Shown: piece after piece, positions 12,001-23,629 of the stretch
Position numbering within the stretch: position 1 is the first letter of the stretch
Layout: each line of letters starts with the position of its first letter
NCBI RefSeq assembly: GCF_000218685.1
Contig: NW_006763293.1
Coordinates: forward strand, 2,291,968 to 2,355,967
Origin: Serpula lacrymans var. lacrymans S7.9
Lineage: Eukaryota > Basidiomycota > Agaricomycetes > Boletales > Serpulaceae
Direction: 5' to 3'
Length of the DNA: 64,000 nt
Program-made: the position numbers and the translations under genes
The notes under the pieces: generated by a model
The model's input: only the letters and a program-made list of their open reading frames with translations
What the model was told of the DNA's origin: nothing
Database searches by the model: none

Positions 12001-13287
12001 TGTGGTTCACATTGACGAAGATACTCTCATCCTGTGGGAGACTGCGCTCAGGAATGCTACAACGATTCACAATTCGAATGGTCAACCTGCTCTTATCGAC
12101 CTGTTCCCTTTGGCCACGTCATTGCTTGCCGAGAATCTTGACTTGCTGGGTAGAATCATATGGATAGTTGAATCATACCTCTTCCTAGACGCAACGTTCA
12201 TCCTGCAGGTATGGCCGAATTCGAGGGTTGGTGCTTCACGACTAACCGTAGTACAGAACTCCCCGCTCGATCTGTTTAATGCATACGTCAGCGCTCTCAC
12301 TGGGAAAGCAATCTCGACAAATCTCAAAGAAATATATGCGTCTCTTAACTTTCTTATGCAACTTGCCCCGCCATCTCTCTGGGGAGCTCCCATGCATGTT
12401 TCGGGACTCTTTGCCCAAGTGCTAGTTACTATCAACGACCCTGAAGTAAGATTCATACCTTCAGTGTATCGTTTGGAGCTGATATATGTTCCGAAAAGTC
12501 GAACACCGCGATCAGGACAGAGTGCATACATCTAATCGCACGCATTGCATTAACCGATCGCCAGATTTTCCTTCAGCTTGCATCCGCGGCAGCCGAATCT
12601 CAAAAAACTACGGCCTCCAAAGTTTATGAGGGGATCCTAGATGAGTGGTGGGCTCGGGTAGATAACATAAGTCACGTTGGAGCACACTGATCTAACCTCT
12701 CATTGACACAGTTCGACAATATGTCTGAGCCAAGGTTCCGGAAGCTAACTACACTGGGTATTTCATCCTTTGTATCTACCGGTTGCCCTGAGGCCCTTGC
12801 TCGCTTGCCTACTGAAATCTTCAACATCTTTCTTGACGTCTTTGGCGAAATGAAAGAGACTCTAATGTTCGCTCAAGAACGTGGTAGTAGGTTGGTGATG
12901 ATCTAAACTTGTCTTAATGAATATGGTAGCTCACGAGCCTATCCCCCGTCTCGACCATAATAGCCCCATGAGTTCGCCTCTGAGTCTGCATTGGGATCAG
13001 GACGAAGTGCCCGCCTCTTACTGGCACGGGTCAGAAGGAACGCCGGAGTTCGAACGTCGAAAACTGGTATGTAGTTGTGCTTCATATGCTGCTTCGCCTT
13101 AGTAATGACATATTCATAGCTCCATGACAATGATCCAGTTCGAACAGTCCAGCTTACCTCATTTGTTTCCGCTCGTTTGCAAGAGGCAGAAGTTGCATGT
13201 GGGGGCTCCCATGTGTTCAAGAGCCAATATCTCGACAAAGCGGATCCCTTGGTGCTAGAGCAGATCCAGGAAGAGCTCGCAGCATGA
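9083..13287 (+). CDS. Importin-11/Kap120-type karyopherin beta
   Basis: A large gene with well over a dozen small introns. The start is MQRTDMETEGVSKEELYDVI, followed by the importin-beta N-terminal region: HVRQQSIIQFKNAALDHWRS, the splice to LLSEEHRIRIRVR, then IARKDFPKSW. HEAT-like helices continue for ~1000 residues, including NYLHGILYEYY, LVYKCLFRMATWIWHR, RIAWLIGKWIGDM and LRECVD. It ends LVLEQIQEELAA. The spacing of the N-terminal domain and the LIGKW segment fit importin-11 (yeast Kap120), which carries ubiquitin-conjugating enzymes, ribosomal proteins and pre-ribosome factors between nucleus and cytoplasm. Other importin-beta paralogues (importin-7/8, importin-9) are the main alternatives. 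No break in the reading was noticed, although the exon around 12470-12700 was followed only roughly. Confidence 0.83.
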
Positions 13288-13536
13288 CGGGGTATAATAT
13301 CACAAATCATCGACGTATGACTGTTCTGGTTCAAGGAATCGAGGAACCCTTTCTATATAATATGATTTTTACTTTACATCCACATTGAATTTAATGTCGA
13401 AATGTCGAATGTCGCTGCTTTTCTTTACACACCGCAATGCTCTGCTAAATTGTTTTCGTCTTTGTGATAGGGACATGATAGGGTACAAACTTGTGACAAA
13501 TAAAAAATCAAGCAATGATTTACAAAAATATATCGA

Positions 13537-14709
13537 TCAAGGTTGCGATGAACGTCGGAGGGTAACCGCTATGGTTTGGCGCCTTTCCATGGACGTTGGG
13601 ATACGTATGGGCACCGTGGATCGAGTGCTACCGGCTTGACTCGATCTGCTCTCGAGGCTGGGGATGTTGCTGAATTCTCTTGCCATTGTAGTCTCGTCGG
13701 ACGATTGAGAATGGAGCTTACGATGGCAAGTACACCCAGGTAGACATAATTGAGGCGATGATTCAGCATCAGCACTTGCTTCAGGCCCTAGAATACGCTG
13801 AGCCATGAAAGGGAAGGCATGGGCCATTATAACAGGAAAGGGAAATGGCGAGGGGCTAGAGTCTATGTCACGGGACCAAATATTGTGATCGTACAACAAC
13901 TGAGTGATTAAAGCCAAGACGACGAGAGTAGTTGCATATACAACGACTAGTATAGCTGCAGTCAAGTGGAACCAGAAAGAAATAGCGACATACCAAGAGC
14001 AAAGTGAGCCCAAACAAAGCATTCGAGGAACAGGTATTCAAGATGTACCGTAGTGGGTATCGCACCTTCGAAGTCCATAGAGAACAGTCCAAGGACTGTA
14101 GAAGAGATGTCATGTGTCAGAGGACTAAAACAAGGGCTGGTTCCTTACGGATCTCAAATGGGAGAAGACCGAATACCCAGGTAACTTCTACGGCCACGAT
14201 TTGTGGGCTGAATAATGCCTTGCGCAATATGCTTCAAATCAGTGGATCAAATAAAGTATTTGGACGGACTTGAGCTACACGTACGTCCATAGGGCACCGA
14301 TGAAGGCAACGCCCGGTATACCTACCAGAACACCTAGGACACTGGCTTCATATATATGAAGCGTATACAGGTGAAGAGATAGCCCAATGCATATTAAGGA
14401 GATGATAGCGACCAGTGCTTAATGAAGAAACGAGATTAAAGGATTCAAACACACGATGGGGAAGTGTGACATACCCATCCACAGTTTGCGTATTATCCTG
14501 AAGCTGATCGACATAGAGCAACAAGCAGAACACGAATGCGCACACGATAAGATGAATCGCAGCTATAGATCTGTACCAATGTCCAATATGTCAATGGGGG
14601 CGGCTGACTGTTCGAAAGTGAACTGGAATTCGAATGGAACGAGGTACCATCCTGATGTCTTGATAAGGACGACCAAAAGCAAACTATTGACAGCACTTTC
14701 AAGATTCTT
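13537..14709 (-). CDS. Unrecognised multi-pass membrane protein
   Basis: Not recognised. Spliced minus-strand exons give several hydrophobic segments: LIVCAFVFCLLLYV; ALVAIISLICIGLSLHLYTL; SVLGVLVGIPGVAFIGALW; QIVAVEVTWVFGLLPF; and a last helix FALAILVVVYATTLVVLALIT joined across a 37-nt intron. A cytoplasmic-type tail follows with CLPGCTCHRK, Ser/Arg-rich sequence and the end RSSQP. About four to five spans in ~340 residues recall MARVEL-like proteins, but no conserved motif supports that. The 5' end is not fixed: the first exon found begins directly after an acceptor-like TAG near 14710, and no convincing ATG exon was found upstream, where a perfect inverted repeat lies. The start given is therefore the edge of visible coding. 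Confidence 0.5.
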
Positions 14710-14712
14710 CTA

Positions 14713-14761
14713 GGTCTTACAGATGGGTTTTTATGTGAGCGAAATTTCCATCTGTAAGACC
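14713..14761. repeat. Perfect 14-bp inverted repeat with 21-bp loop
   Basis: The left arm GGTCTTACAGATGG (14713-14726) is the exact reverse complement of the right arm CCATCTGTAAGACC (14748-14761). The repeat lies in the ~290 bp between the divergent membrane-protein and COG3 genes. Each arm, read inward, looks like a splice acceptor followed by ATG (TTACAG/ATG). It could form a stem in RNA or serve as a dyad binding site; no function is shown. Confidence 0.85.
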
Positions 14762-15001
14762 ACTTAGAATTGAGTAGCGTTTACACGTCAAAAGTCACTC
14801 GAAAGTGTATCAAGCTATAATCGCGCGAGAACGAGTTACCGAATCCAGGTCAGCAAGCAGATCTTAGGGAAGGTCGCCTCAGCCACCCTCGCGTCACTGC
14901 AAGTCTGTTAGCAGTTCACTCAAGTTCACTGGTAATTACATACGTTCTTTGTCTCGCTTCAGATACCATACACCGTTATCATTCCGTTGAGAAATTTGCA
15001 T

Positions 15002-17216
15002 ATGTCGCAAGTTCGCGTTCGAGCAAAGGAATATGTGGAACTTCACGACCAAGTACAAGTAAGTGCCCACCATGTCCCTCTATAGTTTGCGAGGTGTTTA
15101 TGCTCCGCAGACTAGCGTTAGCCTGCTAGATTCTTTAGAAACGTTCCTTTCAACATTTCAGAAGGATTTGTCGTCAGTCTCGGGTCAAATTTCCGAACTC
15201 CAGGACAGAAGTAAGGATATTGAAAATAGACTAAAGAGTCGAAGGGTAAGTCATATACGCACTAGGTTCCGTCCTCCACTGAACTGCATCATTTATGTCC
15301 ACAGAGGATTGAGAAACCTTTGTCCAACCTTCTCTCAGACATGACCATCCCTCCATCCCTGGCGACTTTAATACTAGACACTGACGTCGGCGAACCTTGG
15401 ATACCAGCCATTGACGACTTTGAAAGACGGTTAGACGCTCTGAAGGCTCGTTCTCGTGTTAAGGCTGCTAGAGACCTCGCAGAAGTTGCCGAGGGTTTAC
15501 GCATAGTGGTATCATTCAAATTCTATTGATTCAAATTTTACAAGCTGACGCGATTTACAAGGCAGCAACTAAACTGCGTAGTTTTTTCTTGGCACTACTG
15601 CAACCAGTCCGCACCAATATGTCGGCGAATATGCAAGTCATCCAAACATCGATATTCTTGAAGTACAGACCTTTATTCGCCTTTCTACAACGTCAAGCAG
15701 TCAGTGTAGCCCAGGAAGTACAAAGGGCCTACATAGGTGCATCACGCACATACTATGAAACGGGATTTCGTCGGTACATCCGTAGTCTCGGATGGATAAA
15801 AGTTGGTCTACATCACTTCAATACACTCAAGATTCTTCTCAATCCTCCTATCAGGCCAGGACCCCAGAGAGGCTTGAGACCATAGTCGTAGGGGCTGGTG
15901 AGAAGCAAGACTCCCCGTTGGATGCAGAACGCCTTGGGTATGCAAAGATAGACGGACCTAGCGTTATCCTTGCCTACATGGCCGACGATAAGGCTCACGT
16001 GAGTACACTACACTAACCCTGTTTCAAATTCATTGAGTCTAGAATACAGAAAGAACCAATCGAGGCCGTATTCAGGTCACTCTTTCTAGTCTTGATGGAT
16101 AATGCCACCGCTGAGTATTCTTTCATCAAAACATTCTTCCCTTCGGAGCCTCTTTCGTCATTACCTACAAAGGAAACAAACAGCGCCTTGTTTTCTCCTG
16201 CTGCGCTCTTATCCCCTGATCAGGTTGGGTTTGATGACCAGAAATTTGTTGTGGGGTCTGAACTAGGTTCACAAAGAATCACTGGTGAGAATACTCCTGG
16301 TCCTAATAGCAGGAGTACATTGCGTCCAAATGCAACGGCAAAGGTGGAACGTGCAGCCTTCGATGCAATATGGAAGCAGATCTTGGACCCAGTCATGACA
16401 TATTGTCAGGTATGTCCTCTGATCACGTCTCGACAGTACCAGTTCACCACTGAGATAACCGTCAAGGCTTTCATATCTTCGATTCTAGAACCCATCCCAC
16501 CTACCACTCCTCTACTCACAATGATTCGTCTCACGGAAACGGTCGTCGCGGAGGTACAGAGGCGCGACTGTCCACCATTAGAGACGTTTCTATTTACCCT
16601 GCGTTTGCAAATGTGGCCTGTATTTCAAAAGGCCATGTCTGAACATATCGAATCAGTGAAGAAGTTGGCTGACGGATCAACCGGCAGCTACTTCAGTAGA
16701 GCTGTTTCAACAACTGATGCTTCCGTTTCGAGTGTAGGGGTCCTGTTCTTTGGTTCTGGTGTCCGATTCTGACGTTTGTTCCTAGATATGTAACAGATAT
16801 ATTACCATGTTCAATTCGTTCGTGATATTGACGGAACAGGATGAAGAGACCATGATCTTCGCCAAGTAAGTAACTTGTTTTACCCAGGTGACAAGTGTAC
16901 TAACTTTCACAGTCTGTTACGATTTCGAACAGAGTTGACAAAATTGATCATTCATCACACTGACGCAATTGCTGATTCGATTGCAAAGGCGACCAAACAA
17001 TCAACGATATACGAAGGTCTATTGCAGGGTTTAAGTGTGAGGCTGTCAAGTGATTCCTATTTCTTCCATCTGCTGACCTTTTGGTTCCAGAAAGGAACAC
17101 ATCTTAGCACCCACCCCAAGTCACAAAAAGAGATAGCTTATTGGGCAGAAAAGGAGGAAGAAGCGAGACGAAGGATCATATCTGTTAGTGAAAGCAAAAG
17201 GTCCGGAAGGAAGTGA
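15002..17216 (+). CDS. COG3: Conserved oligomeric Golgi complex subunit 3
   Basis: COG3 (Sec34) is part of the COG tethering complex that retains Golgi enzymes by retrograde vesicle traffic. The protein reads KEYVELHDQVQ, an intron, then the coiled SVSLLDSLETFLSTFQKDL. EIRISELQ-like helices and the strongly COG3-like segment PSLATLILDTDVGEPWIPA follow, then KAARDLAEVAEGLRI, KLRSFFLALLQPVRTNM, IFLKYRPLFAFL and YYETGFRRYIRSL. The C-terminal half contains SALFSPAALL, the YCQVC region and a late coiled end with AEKEEEARRRI. The frame with IEKPLSNLL is reached after the intron ending near 15303. The ATG at 15002 is the first convincing start, but the N-terminus is short for the family. An open stretch upstream (about 14821-14930) could be an extra exon, though no start codon was found for it. 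Confidence 0.85.
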
Positions 17217-17434
17217 GTGACTATGAGTCCAAAATTGCAAAATCCAGTTAGAATCTACATGTGATGATGATAGACGATAAATATTATGTCGGCAATAAAA
17301 TAGTACGAAGAAAAGTGGGAATGACTGGACAATCATCTTAGGTATGATAAGGTGGAAGGGGCGACCTCGGAGATGTCCTGAATAGAAAAGTATCTCGTAA
17401 GTTGATGGTCTCAGGTTATATGCGCTTCAAGTCC

Positions 17435-20400
17435 TTACCGTTGATCGGAACGATATGGAGGGAAAGACGCTTTGAGAAGGGAAGCCCCATTCTGCTTTCC
17501 TATACCTAGCTTATTCAAGACATCTCGGACATCGCCTGCACCCGCGGTGACGGCCCGTCGCTTGCCTCTCGACTTAGATCGAGTCAAAGCTAGCCTGTTC
17601 GCACCCAGGTCAAATGAGGTATGATCGAGAGTCGAAACCGAAGGTGGCCTGACAAGGGCTGGATTGGAAGCATTGCCGCGCCCCTCGAGAGCCTCCCTCA
17701 GGTCCGTAACACCTACACCGCGAACGGAACGCGTAAGGCTTTGAAGAGAGAGATTATCAATGGCCATGAAAGCAGGCGAAATCCTCAGCAGAGGCGAAAT
17801 CCCTTCTCCCAAGTGAGCGCGGTTGTTAGTTTGTGGTTCGACAGCTAATGTGTTTCACAAGTCAAAACGAGCAGAGCTGAAGGAAACAACATGAAACATA
17901 CAATCCTTGAGAGCGGACTCCGCGGACCACTTGGCTGAAAATCGGCGAAGAAGGCCCTGTCGGTCAAGTCCAGTGGCCTCCTGAGTTGCACGTGCAGACA
18001 CGATCAAAGAAAGGGCTTCCTCAGCATCTACACCTTGCCACGACGTTGTGACTATTGTGTCTGGCTCCACAGGTGGGAATGGAACTTGTTCTCGTAGTGA
18101 AAGAATATCAGCCTCAACATGAGTACGAGACGGCAGCATTGAGGGTTCCGGCATGCACGACAATGCCTATATAAAATCGAAATCATGTTTAAAAGCTAAA
18201 TCGTGGGTAAGGAAATACCTTCTCAGCCAAATCCACCAGTTCTTTGCAATCCCACACCTGGCCTATCGCTAGCCAAACTCGTGTCAACAGCTCTCTGATG
18301 ACCTTTGAACGCTGTACACTTCCTGCATCTGCACCGTCCTGTATCTGGGTTGCTCCATGCAATGCAAGCACCATAGGGAGACCAGTCAAAAGCCCACGAA
18401 TTGGTGTTTGGTTTTGCACTACAGTCATCACGTGGAGGATAAGTGCATAATCTGAAAGCGATGCACAGGTAGATGAAGATATTATGCTGGGGGTGCTTTC
18501 TAGCAACCGCTGAGTGGTCGATGCTTTTCGAGATCTCGCCGTGGTCGCTGTAGACCGTCGTTCAGATACCTGTGAAGTTGGTGGAGAGCCACGGCTGTCA
18601 GAACCATTTAATTGCAAGCCGGAACCAGTGTCGGGAGTAGTGGGGAGAATATTGATAACAGGCCCATCTCCTGAAGCAGAACACACTGGGGACGGTGATG
18701 GACTGACAACGAGCTCCAGAGAAGACGCAGTAGCGAGCGTATACAGGTAGGCATGAACAGCACGTAACGACCTAGTAGTGGAGTCACCGAAGAGCAGCAT
18801 ATTAATGCTACTGGCCTGGTGACCGTGGCTGCCTTCTGTCAAACGTTGAATGGCAGTGTTTTCACCACGTTTTGGGACTTCATTGCTCAAATAAGAGATG
18901 AATGCGTTGGCATAGTCGTTCCGCACAGCGTAATCTCGGTCGCAAAAGAGGCTCAGAGTATCGTGCCATAATTCTGGGGAGATTCTAGTCCTGTTAGAGA
19001 TTCTTGTATGTGGATCTTGAGATGGTACGCCAACAGTTTTCCTTGGAAGATCCGATCCATCCTGGGCGCAGCTCTGTTCCTTTTCGTCGCTGCGTTCCAC
19101 ATGCTCGTGGTTGTCAGCGGCCTGCATTAGGCCTAATAAACCTGCCAGTAAACACCTTATTGCCTGACCACGGCTTTTATCATTGCGACTCCTATCTCGA
19201 CCTGACAGACCCTGTGTTTCTATTGCAACAATTTTGCCAATTAGGTCGCCTGCTAGGTCTTGGATTTGGTCAGAGTAATAAACGTGAGTTCCTAATGATG
19301 CGATGCACTCTATCAAAGCAGGTAGTAAAGCATCCTCGGGGTCAACACCGACGCGACGAGAGACCAGCGTGGTGAGGTTTGAGACAATGTCGGATGTAGA
19401 TAGATTTACGAGGGGCACTGGAGATGTAAACACAGTCGTCACCATTGCCGCCAAAGTGCTTTGTTGCGGTGTTGAGACGGGCAGGTCCTGTGTGGAAAGT
19501 AGACGTTCGACAAGCTGCGATGGCACAGCATAGCGATACTGATATTGCGTCCATTCACAAGTTTTCTGGGCAAACCAGCGGCATTGTTCTAGACGCTCCC
19601 AACCTTTTAGTGCATCCAGACTTTCAAATGCTGCAAGCATTATATGACTAATTTGACCACCATTGGAATGTTGCAAGAGGTGCGAAAATGCTCGAAGGCA
19701 TGACTCTAGCACATCACCGGAAGAAGGGCCACTTTCTCCGTCAACATGTAGATGTATAGATGCTGCACGTCTCTCTAGAGGAGGACGTGTTCGAAATTCG
19801 GCCAAGTAAGGCGATGACGGATTCTCTTTTATGACTTTTGCTCTATGAATGCGTCAGAACAACGTACTGAAGCGAAAGAGTCTGATTTTACCTGTCGTCA
19901 AGAGTGGACAAGTCGGCGTTGAGTAAATGAAACAATAGGGGGTGAATGATCGAGGTCACTTGTGGCTTGAATTGACTGGACGAGCTATACAGTGCTTCTG
20001 AGTTTACTGCACCGGTAAGAGCAGTTAGTCCAACCATACGAGTACTGGTGAGAAGTGACAAAGTCAGCCTGTGTCTGAATCAAAGTGGTATTGCTTCTTA
20101 CCGGTTTGTTAGCTCATGATCAACTGACTTTATCTCTATTATGCTTTGAGAGGAAAATTTGCGGAGGATAGATATATAATTCTCTGTTAACGTTGCGTCT
20201 GAGCCAATCACGTGGCCGTCCGTGTAAGTGCACCAAGCAGTAAACTAGGCAAGGCAAGACGTCGATACTATATCACAAAACACTGTACAGCTATAAGAGA
20301 AGACACGCACCACACTGGCAGCTCTAGCACAAACCTCCAAGTCCGAAGAGAGTGCATCAACTGTTATCCTGATACACGCGACGATAGAGGGAGAGAGGAG

Positions 20401-20755
20401 GGAAATGTCGCGGCGACATTCTGTGGTCAGCGCTCGTATGATAGAAAGCGTGATAAGAAGAAGTCTTTGGAAGAGATATGATGTCAAAAGGTACTCTGGA
20501 TTCAAAGTAAGCACAATAGACGCACGCTCTGACACGAACATTCCCTGACTGCGCTTTAGTACACTCAGTTCTAACGCGCTTTTCGAGCTCGCTGCCAAGT
20601 TTATTTATTTTTCCGGGGCGGTTTGCAGCATAATAGGTAAGTCTAGAAACCTCCTGTGCATTTGGGCGATACTCTGGGCCAGCAGTCAACAGAGAAGAAG
20701 AGGGAGGATAACATGCAGCAATTAAGTGCACGTGATTGGGTGTAAAGAGATGCAT
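17435..20755 (-). CDS. EFR3-like plasma-membrane protein
   Basis: The start is MHLFTPNHVHLIAACYPP, followed by RPNAQEVSRLTYYAANRPGK and NKLGSELEKRV. This is the diagnostic N-terminus of EFR3: an early cysteine suited to palmitoylation, then the TYY-x-NRPxKL block. Next come LLITLSIIRALTTECRRD and SPSIVACIRITVDALSSDL, then a long armadillo-like region in one 538-codon exon containing MAEFRTRPPLERRAASI, YAVPSQLVERLL and DYALILHVM. The C-terminus, over two further exons, is Ser/Arg-rich. By family knowledge, EFR3 anchors the PI4-kinase Stt4 complex at the plasma membrane with YPP1/TTC7. A long low-complexity insert (TTPDTGSGLQLNGSDSRG and onward) is typical of fungal versions. It converges with COG3. 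Confidence in the family is high; exon borders near 19860-20350 are approximate. Confidence 0.82.
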
Positions 20756-21121
20756 GGTGGGTGTGTTGGGGAAAAGAGAAAGAAATAGATGAAGGATTGG
20801 ATGGTAAGACTAGAAATGAGCAGGAGAGTGTGAGTACCAGCTGAAGATACCGCAGGTTATTTCGATACTGGGCACATTTTCTTTGGTGCGGTATACGTAT
20901 ATAGAGGAACAGGTTGGGCCTGTGGCTGAGCCGCGCTGTGTCGTCGTGGGAAGTTTCTCCTATCCCAGTGCAAGCCATCATGATCGTACTCGCAAGTCCA
21001 AGCCATAACAGTCACCATGTGGTAAGCTCAACGCGATGAAGATATAAAATAAATCACATATAGATAATCAATTATGGCGTATTTAGCGGTAAGAATACAG
21101 ATTGAAGCCAACAACATCGGT
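20756..21121. other. Intergenic stretch, no gene seen
   Basis: 366 bp between the EFR3 start and the end of the epimerase gene, both on the minus strand. The open frames here are antisense or shadow frames without homology or splice support. It likely holds the EFR3 promoter. Confidence 0.5.
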
Positions 21122-22789
21122 TTAGTCTTTCATGACAGAGAAGACATAAGTCGACTCCCAGACATAGTCACGTCCAGGTCCATAAATCTGGTTAGCATCA
21201 TACTCCGGGTTGTTGATCGCGTCGATGTATGACTCTTGTTCGATCACAACGCATGAGTGATCCTGATAGTACGAAGATGGTCCACCCTGATCTTGCTTTC
21301 TTGGGATGGGTAGACTAGCATTGTAGATTCCATTGCAAGCGTAGAGCTAGTATCGTCGTTAGTCCTTTTTGAACATACATAATATCGAAGCTAGTTCCTT
21401 ACTTGGAGAGCAGGCTGGTTTGTCCATGCATCAAATCTATCAGAAGTACGGTTTCAGCTGATTAATATAACCCACGACTGATTTGTACGTCTTCTTACCT
21501 GATTCCAGAGTTCACGCTCCACAAGGAGAAATCTGGCGCACTTGTATTCTTGTTATCATAGATGAAACAATTGTCAAATCCGGCGCAACCTGCCAGGACA
21601 ATCATATGTTAGGCTATATCTCATAAACCCCTTCCAATAACCACCTACCAGTTCCACAGAATTCATAAGGCGCCGTAGCATTGATGCTGTCACCAATTGA
21701 CTTTGGCGTGTTAAAATCGGCCGGCGTCCCCGTAATATTGACATAAGAGCCGTTAGGAATGAGTAAACCATTTGTTGCTATGATCTGCGAAGAAGGGATA
21801 TGGGCGTAATGACCAGTCAAGTCTTGCGTTTCATTATAAGCCTCCAAGTTCCAGTATTGGTGACAACTGAGCATGATGGGCGTCTCTGCATCAGCGACGG
21901 AGTGCATCTTAATATTCCAGGCACCGCCATTCATCAAGGTATACGTGACCTGTATATCCCCCTATGAGTACAGAACGTGATAAAATACCTCAATCCAATA
22001 CCATTGTGTGAACAGTACCCGGGAAGCCTTGGAAGCCATCAGGATCCAGAAGTGAGAATGTCACGGTGTGTTTCGTCTGCTCGACGACAGTCCAGTTGCG
22101 GCGATCATAGCCAATCAATCCCCCGTGAAGAGTATCAGTACCTTCGAAGGAAAATCAAGGAACGAAAAGGAGAAAAATTGGAGGGTGGCCTTACCATTAT
22201 TCTCATTCTCAGGTACATGAAACTTGTTGGGGCCAGATGCGTCTTTGGAGATTGGGATGGTGAAAGTACCATTCCTGATTCGATTGGCATATCTAACACA
22301 AGTTCAGCATCCGCTTTGTCATCGCATTAACATTTCCAATTACCTTCCTACAACAGGGCCAAAGTACGGATGTCCAAGGGCGTCAGTCGCGTAGTCCGTC
22401 TGTCCCGAAATCAAAATGAACAACCCATGTTTCGCATGTTACAGAAAACCCACATGATTATCGAATCCAAGGATGATGTCTCGGAATTGACCATACTAAT
22501 TTGATTTCAATGCCGGTGTTGACTCTGTCGATGAAACTCACATACCTTGTCCTTGACCCAGAAATTGGTGGTAGTTGCACCTCGGGCCATGAAGTGTGCC
22601 TTGAATGAACCATCTGGAGCCTCGAGCTCGATGTGTTTCAGAGGCTAAACAAGGGTTGTGATTAGGTATTCGGAAGGCACAGTTACTAGAGGTACATACA
22701 TCTTCTGTCCAAGGCGACGCCGGGGAACAGCTCACTACGCTCAAGACTGAGGCAGTTAGGAGTGTAGGGAGCCAAAATTTGACCATCAT
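21122..22789 (-). CDS. Secreted aldose 1-epimerase-like protein
   Basis: The start is MMVKFWLPTLLTASVLSVVS, a clear signal peptide ending before CSPASPW. Spliced exons then give KHIELEAPDGSFKAHFMARG, TTTNFWVKDK, GQFRDIILGFDNH, GHPYFGPVVGRYANRI and TDTLHGGLIGYDRRNW. Further exons contain TPIMLSCHQYWNLEAY and, near the C-terminus, NQPALQLYACNGI with SYYQDHSCVVIEQESYID. The GRYANRI, HGG, HQYWNL and final Glu-containing segments match galactose mutarotase, where His and Glu catalyse ring opening. The order and ~450-residue length fit. The signal peptide and several N-x-T/S sites suggest an extracellular or wall-facing enzyme, plausibly equilibrating sugars released from plant or fungal polysaccharides. 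About eight introns are present. Confidence 0.83.
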
Positions 22790-23629
22790 GATGCCGCCGT
22801 CAGATGAACAATGATTCCCTATCGACAAAAGAAGAGTCCAAAAAATAGTCAATATTCCTCTAGCCTAAATACGATCCACTCGGAACCCTGGACATCAAAA
22901 CGCATAAAACAGCATGATGCTATCACTGGGCACAGTGACCACACCGCGGTCAGCTGACGGTATGTCGGTGACAGCATTATACATTCGAAGGGTGATTCAT
23001 AAATCCGACACAGAATAATAATGCTGCAGCCAATATCACTCAGGCCCAATTCAGCAATTCAGTAATGGTGTGGTGTCAGGCGGACATAATACATGTCAAG
23101 TGGCATATTCTGCGACCGGATCTGGTGGGGCAATGGGCCCGGTATTGATGTCATCTGCGAATGGGGAAAGTCAGCCCGTTTACAAAGAGAATTTCTACCT
23201 TTCCAGAATGATAGCAAAGAATTGTAGGTGAAACTTTACCTGGGAATCTATTGCTGAGATATCATCAAACCGCCTTGGCTTGGACTATCACCCCATCTTT
23301 GGTGCTCTCTGACTTCAGATAAAGAATGTCAAGTTATAGGACGCGCATTAGCCAAGCTCTTACAGACACCGATTTAACTACACATTGAGGTCCACGATCA
23401 GAAGATGAAGATGCAGGACGTTGCCAAGAGTCATCGTGATCAAGTAATCAAATTTCACCAAGATCGGTACTATTTATTTCGGTGCCATTTCACGTTTAGC
23501 GCCCACCATGTGATATGAGCCTATGGACTTACCAGTGATTCGTAAGGGGTCATTGCCCAAGTCGACGAAGACTCATCAGGATTCACCAATTGAACTAATG
23601 GGCTTTGATAAATTTAAAGGAAAAATATG
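22790..23629. other. Intergenic stretch, no gene seen
   Basis: 840 bp upstream of the epimerase start and downstream of the next minus-strand gene. Only short unsupported frames occur and no RNA gene was recognised. It may contain the epimerase promoter and 5' leader. Confidence 0.5.

Noticed and set aside
20643..20981. Frame upstream of EFR3 with a signal-like hydrophobic stretch
   Set aside because: It overlaps the EFR3 first exon in another frame and its promoter, with no independent support.
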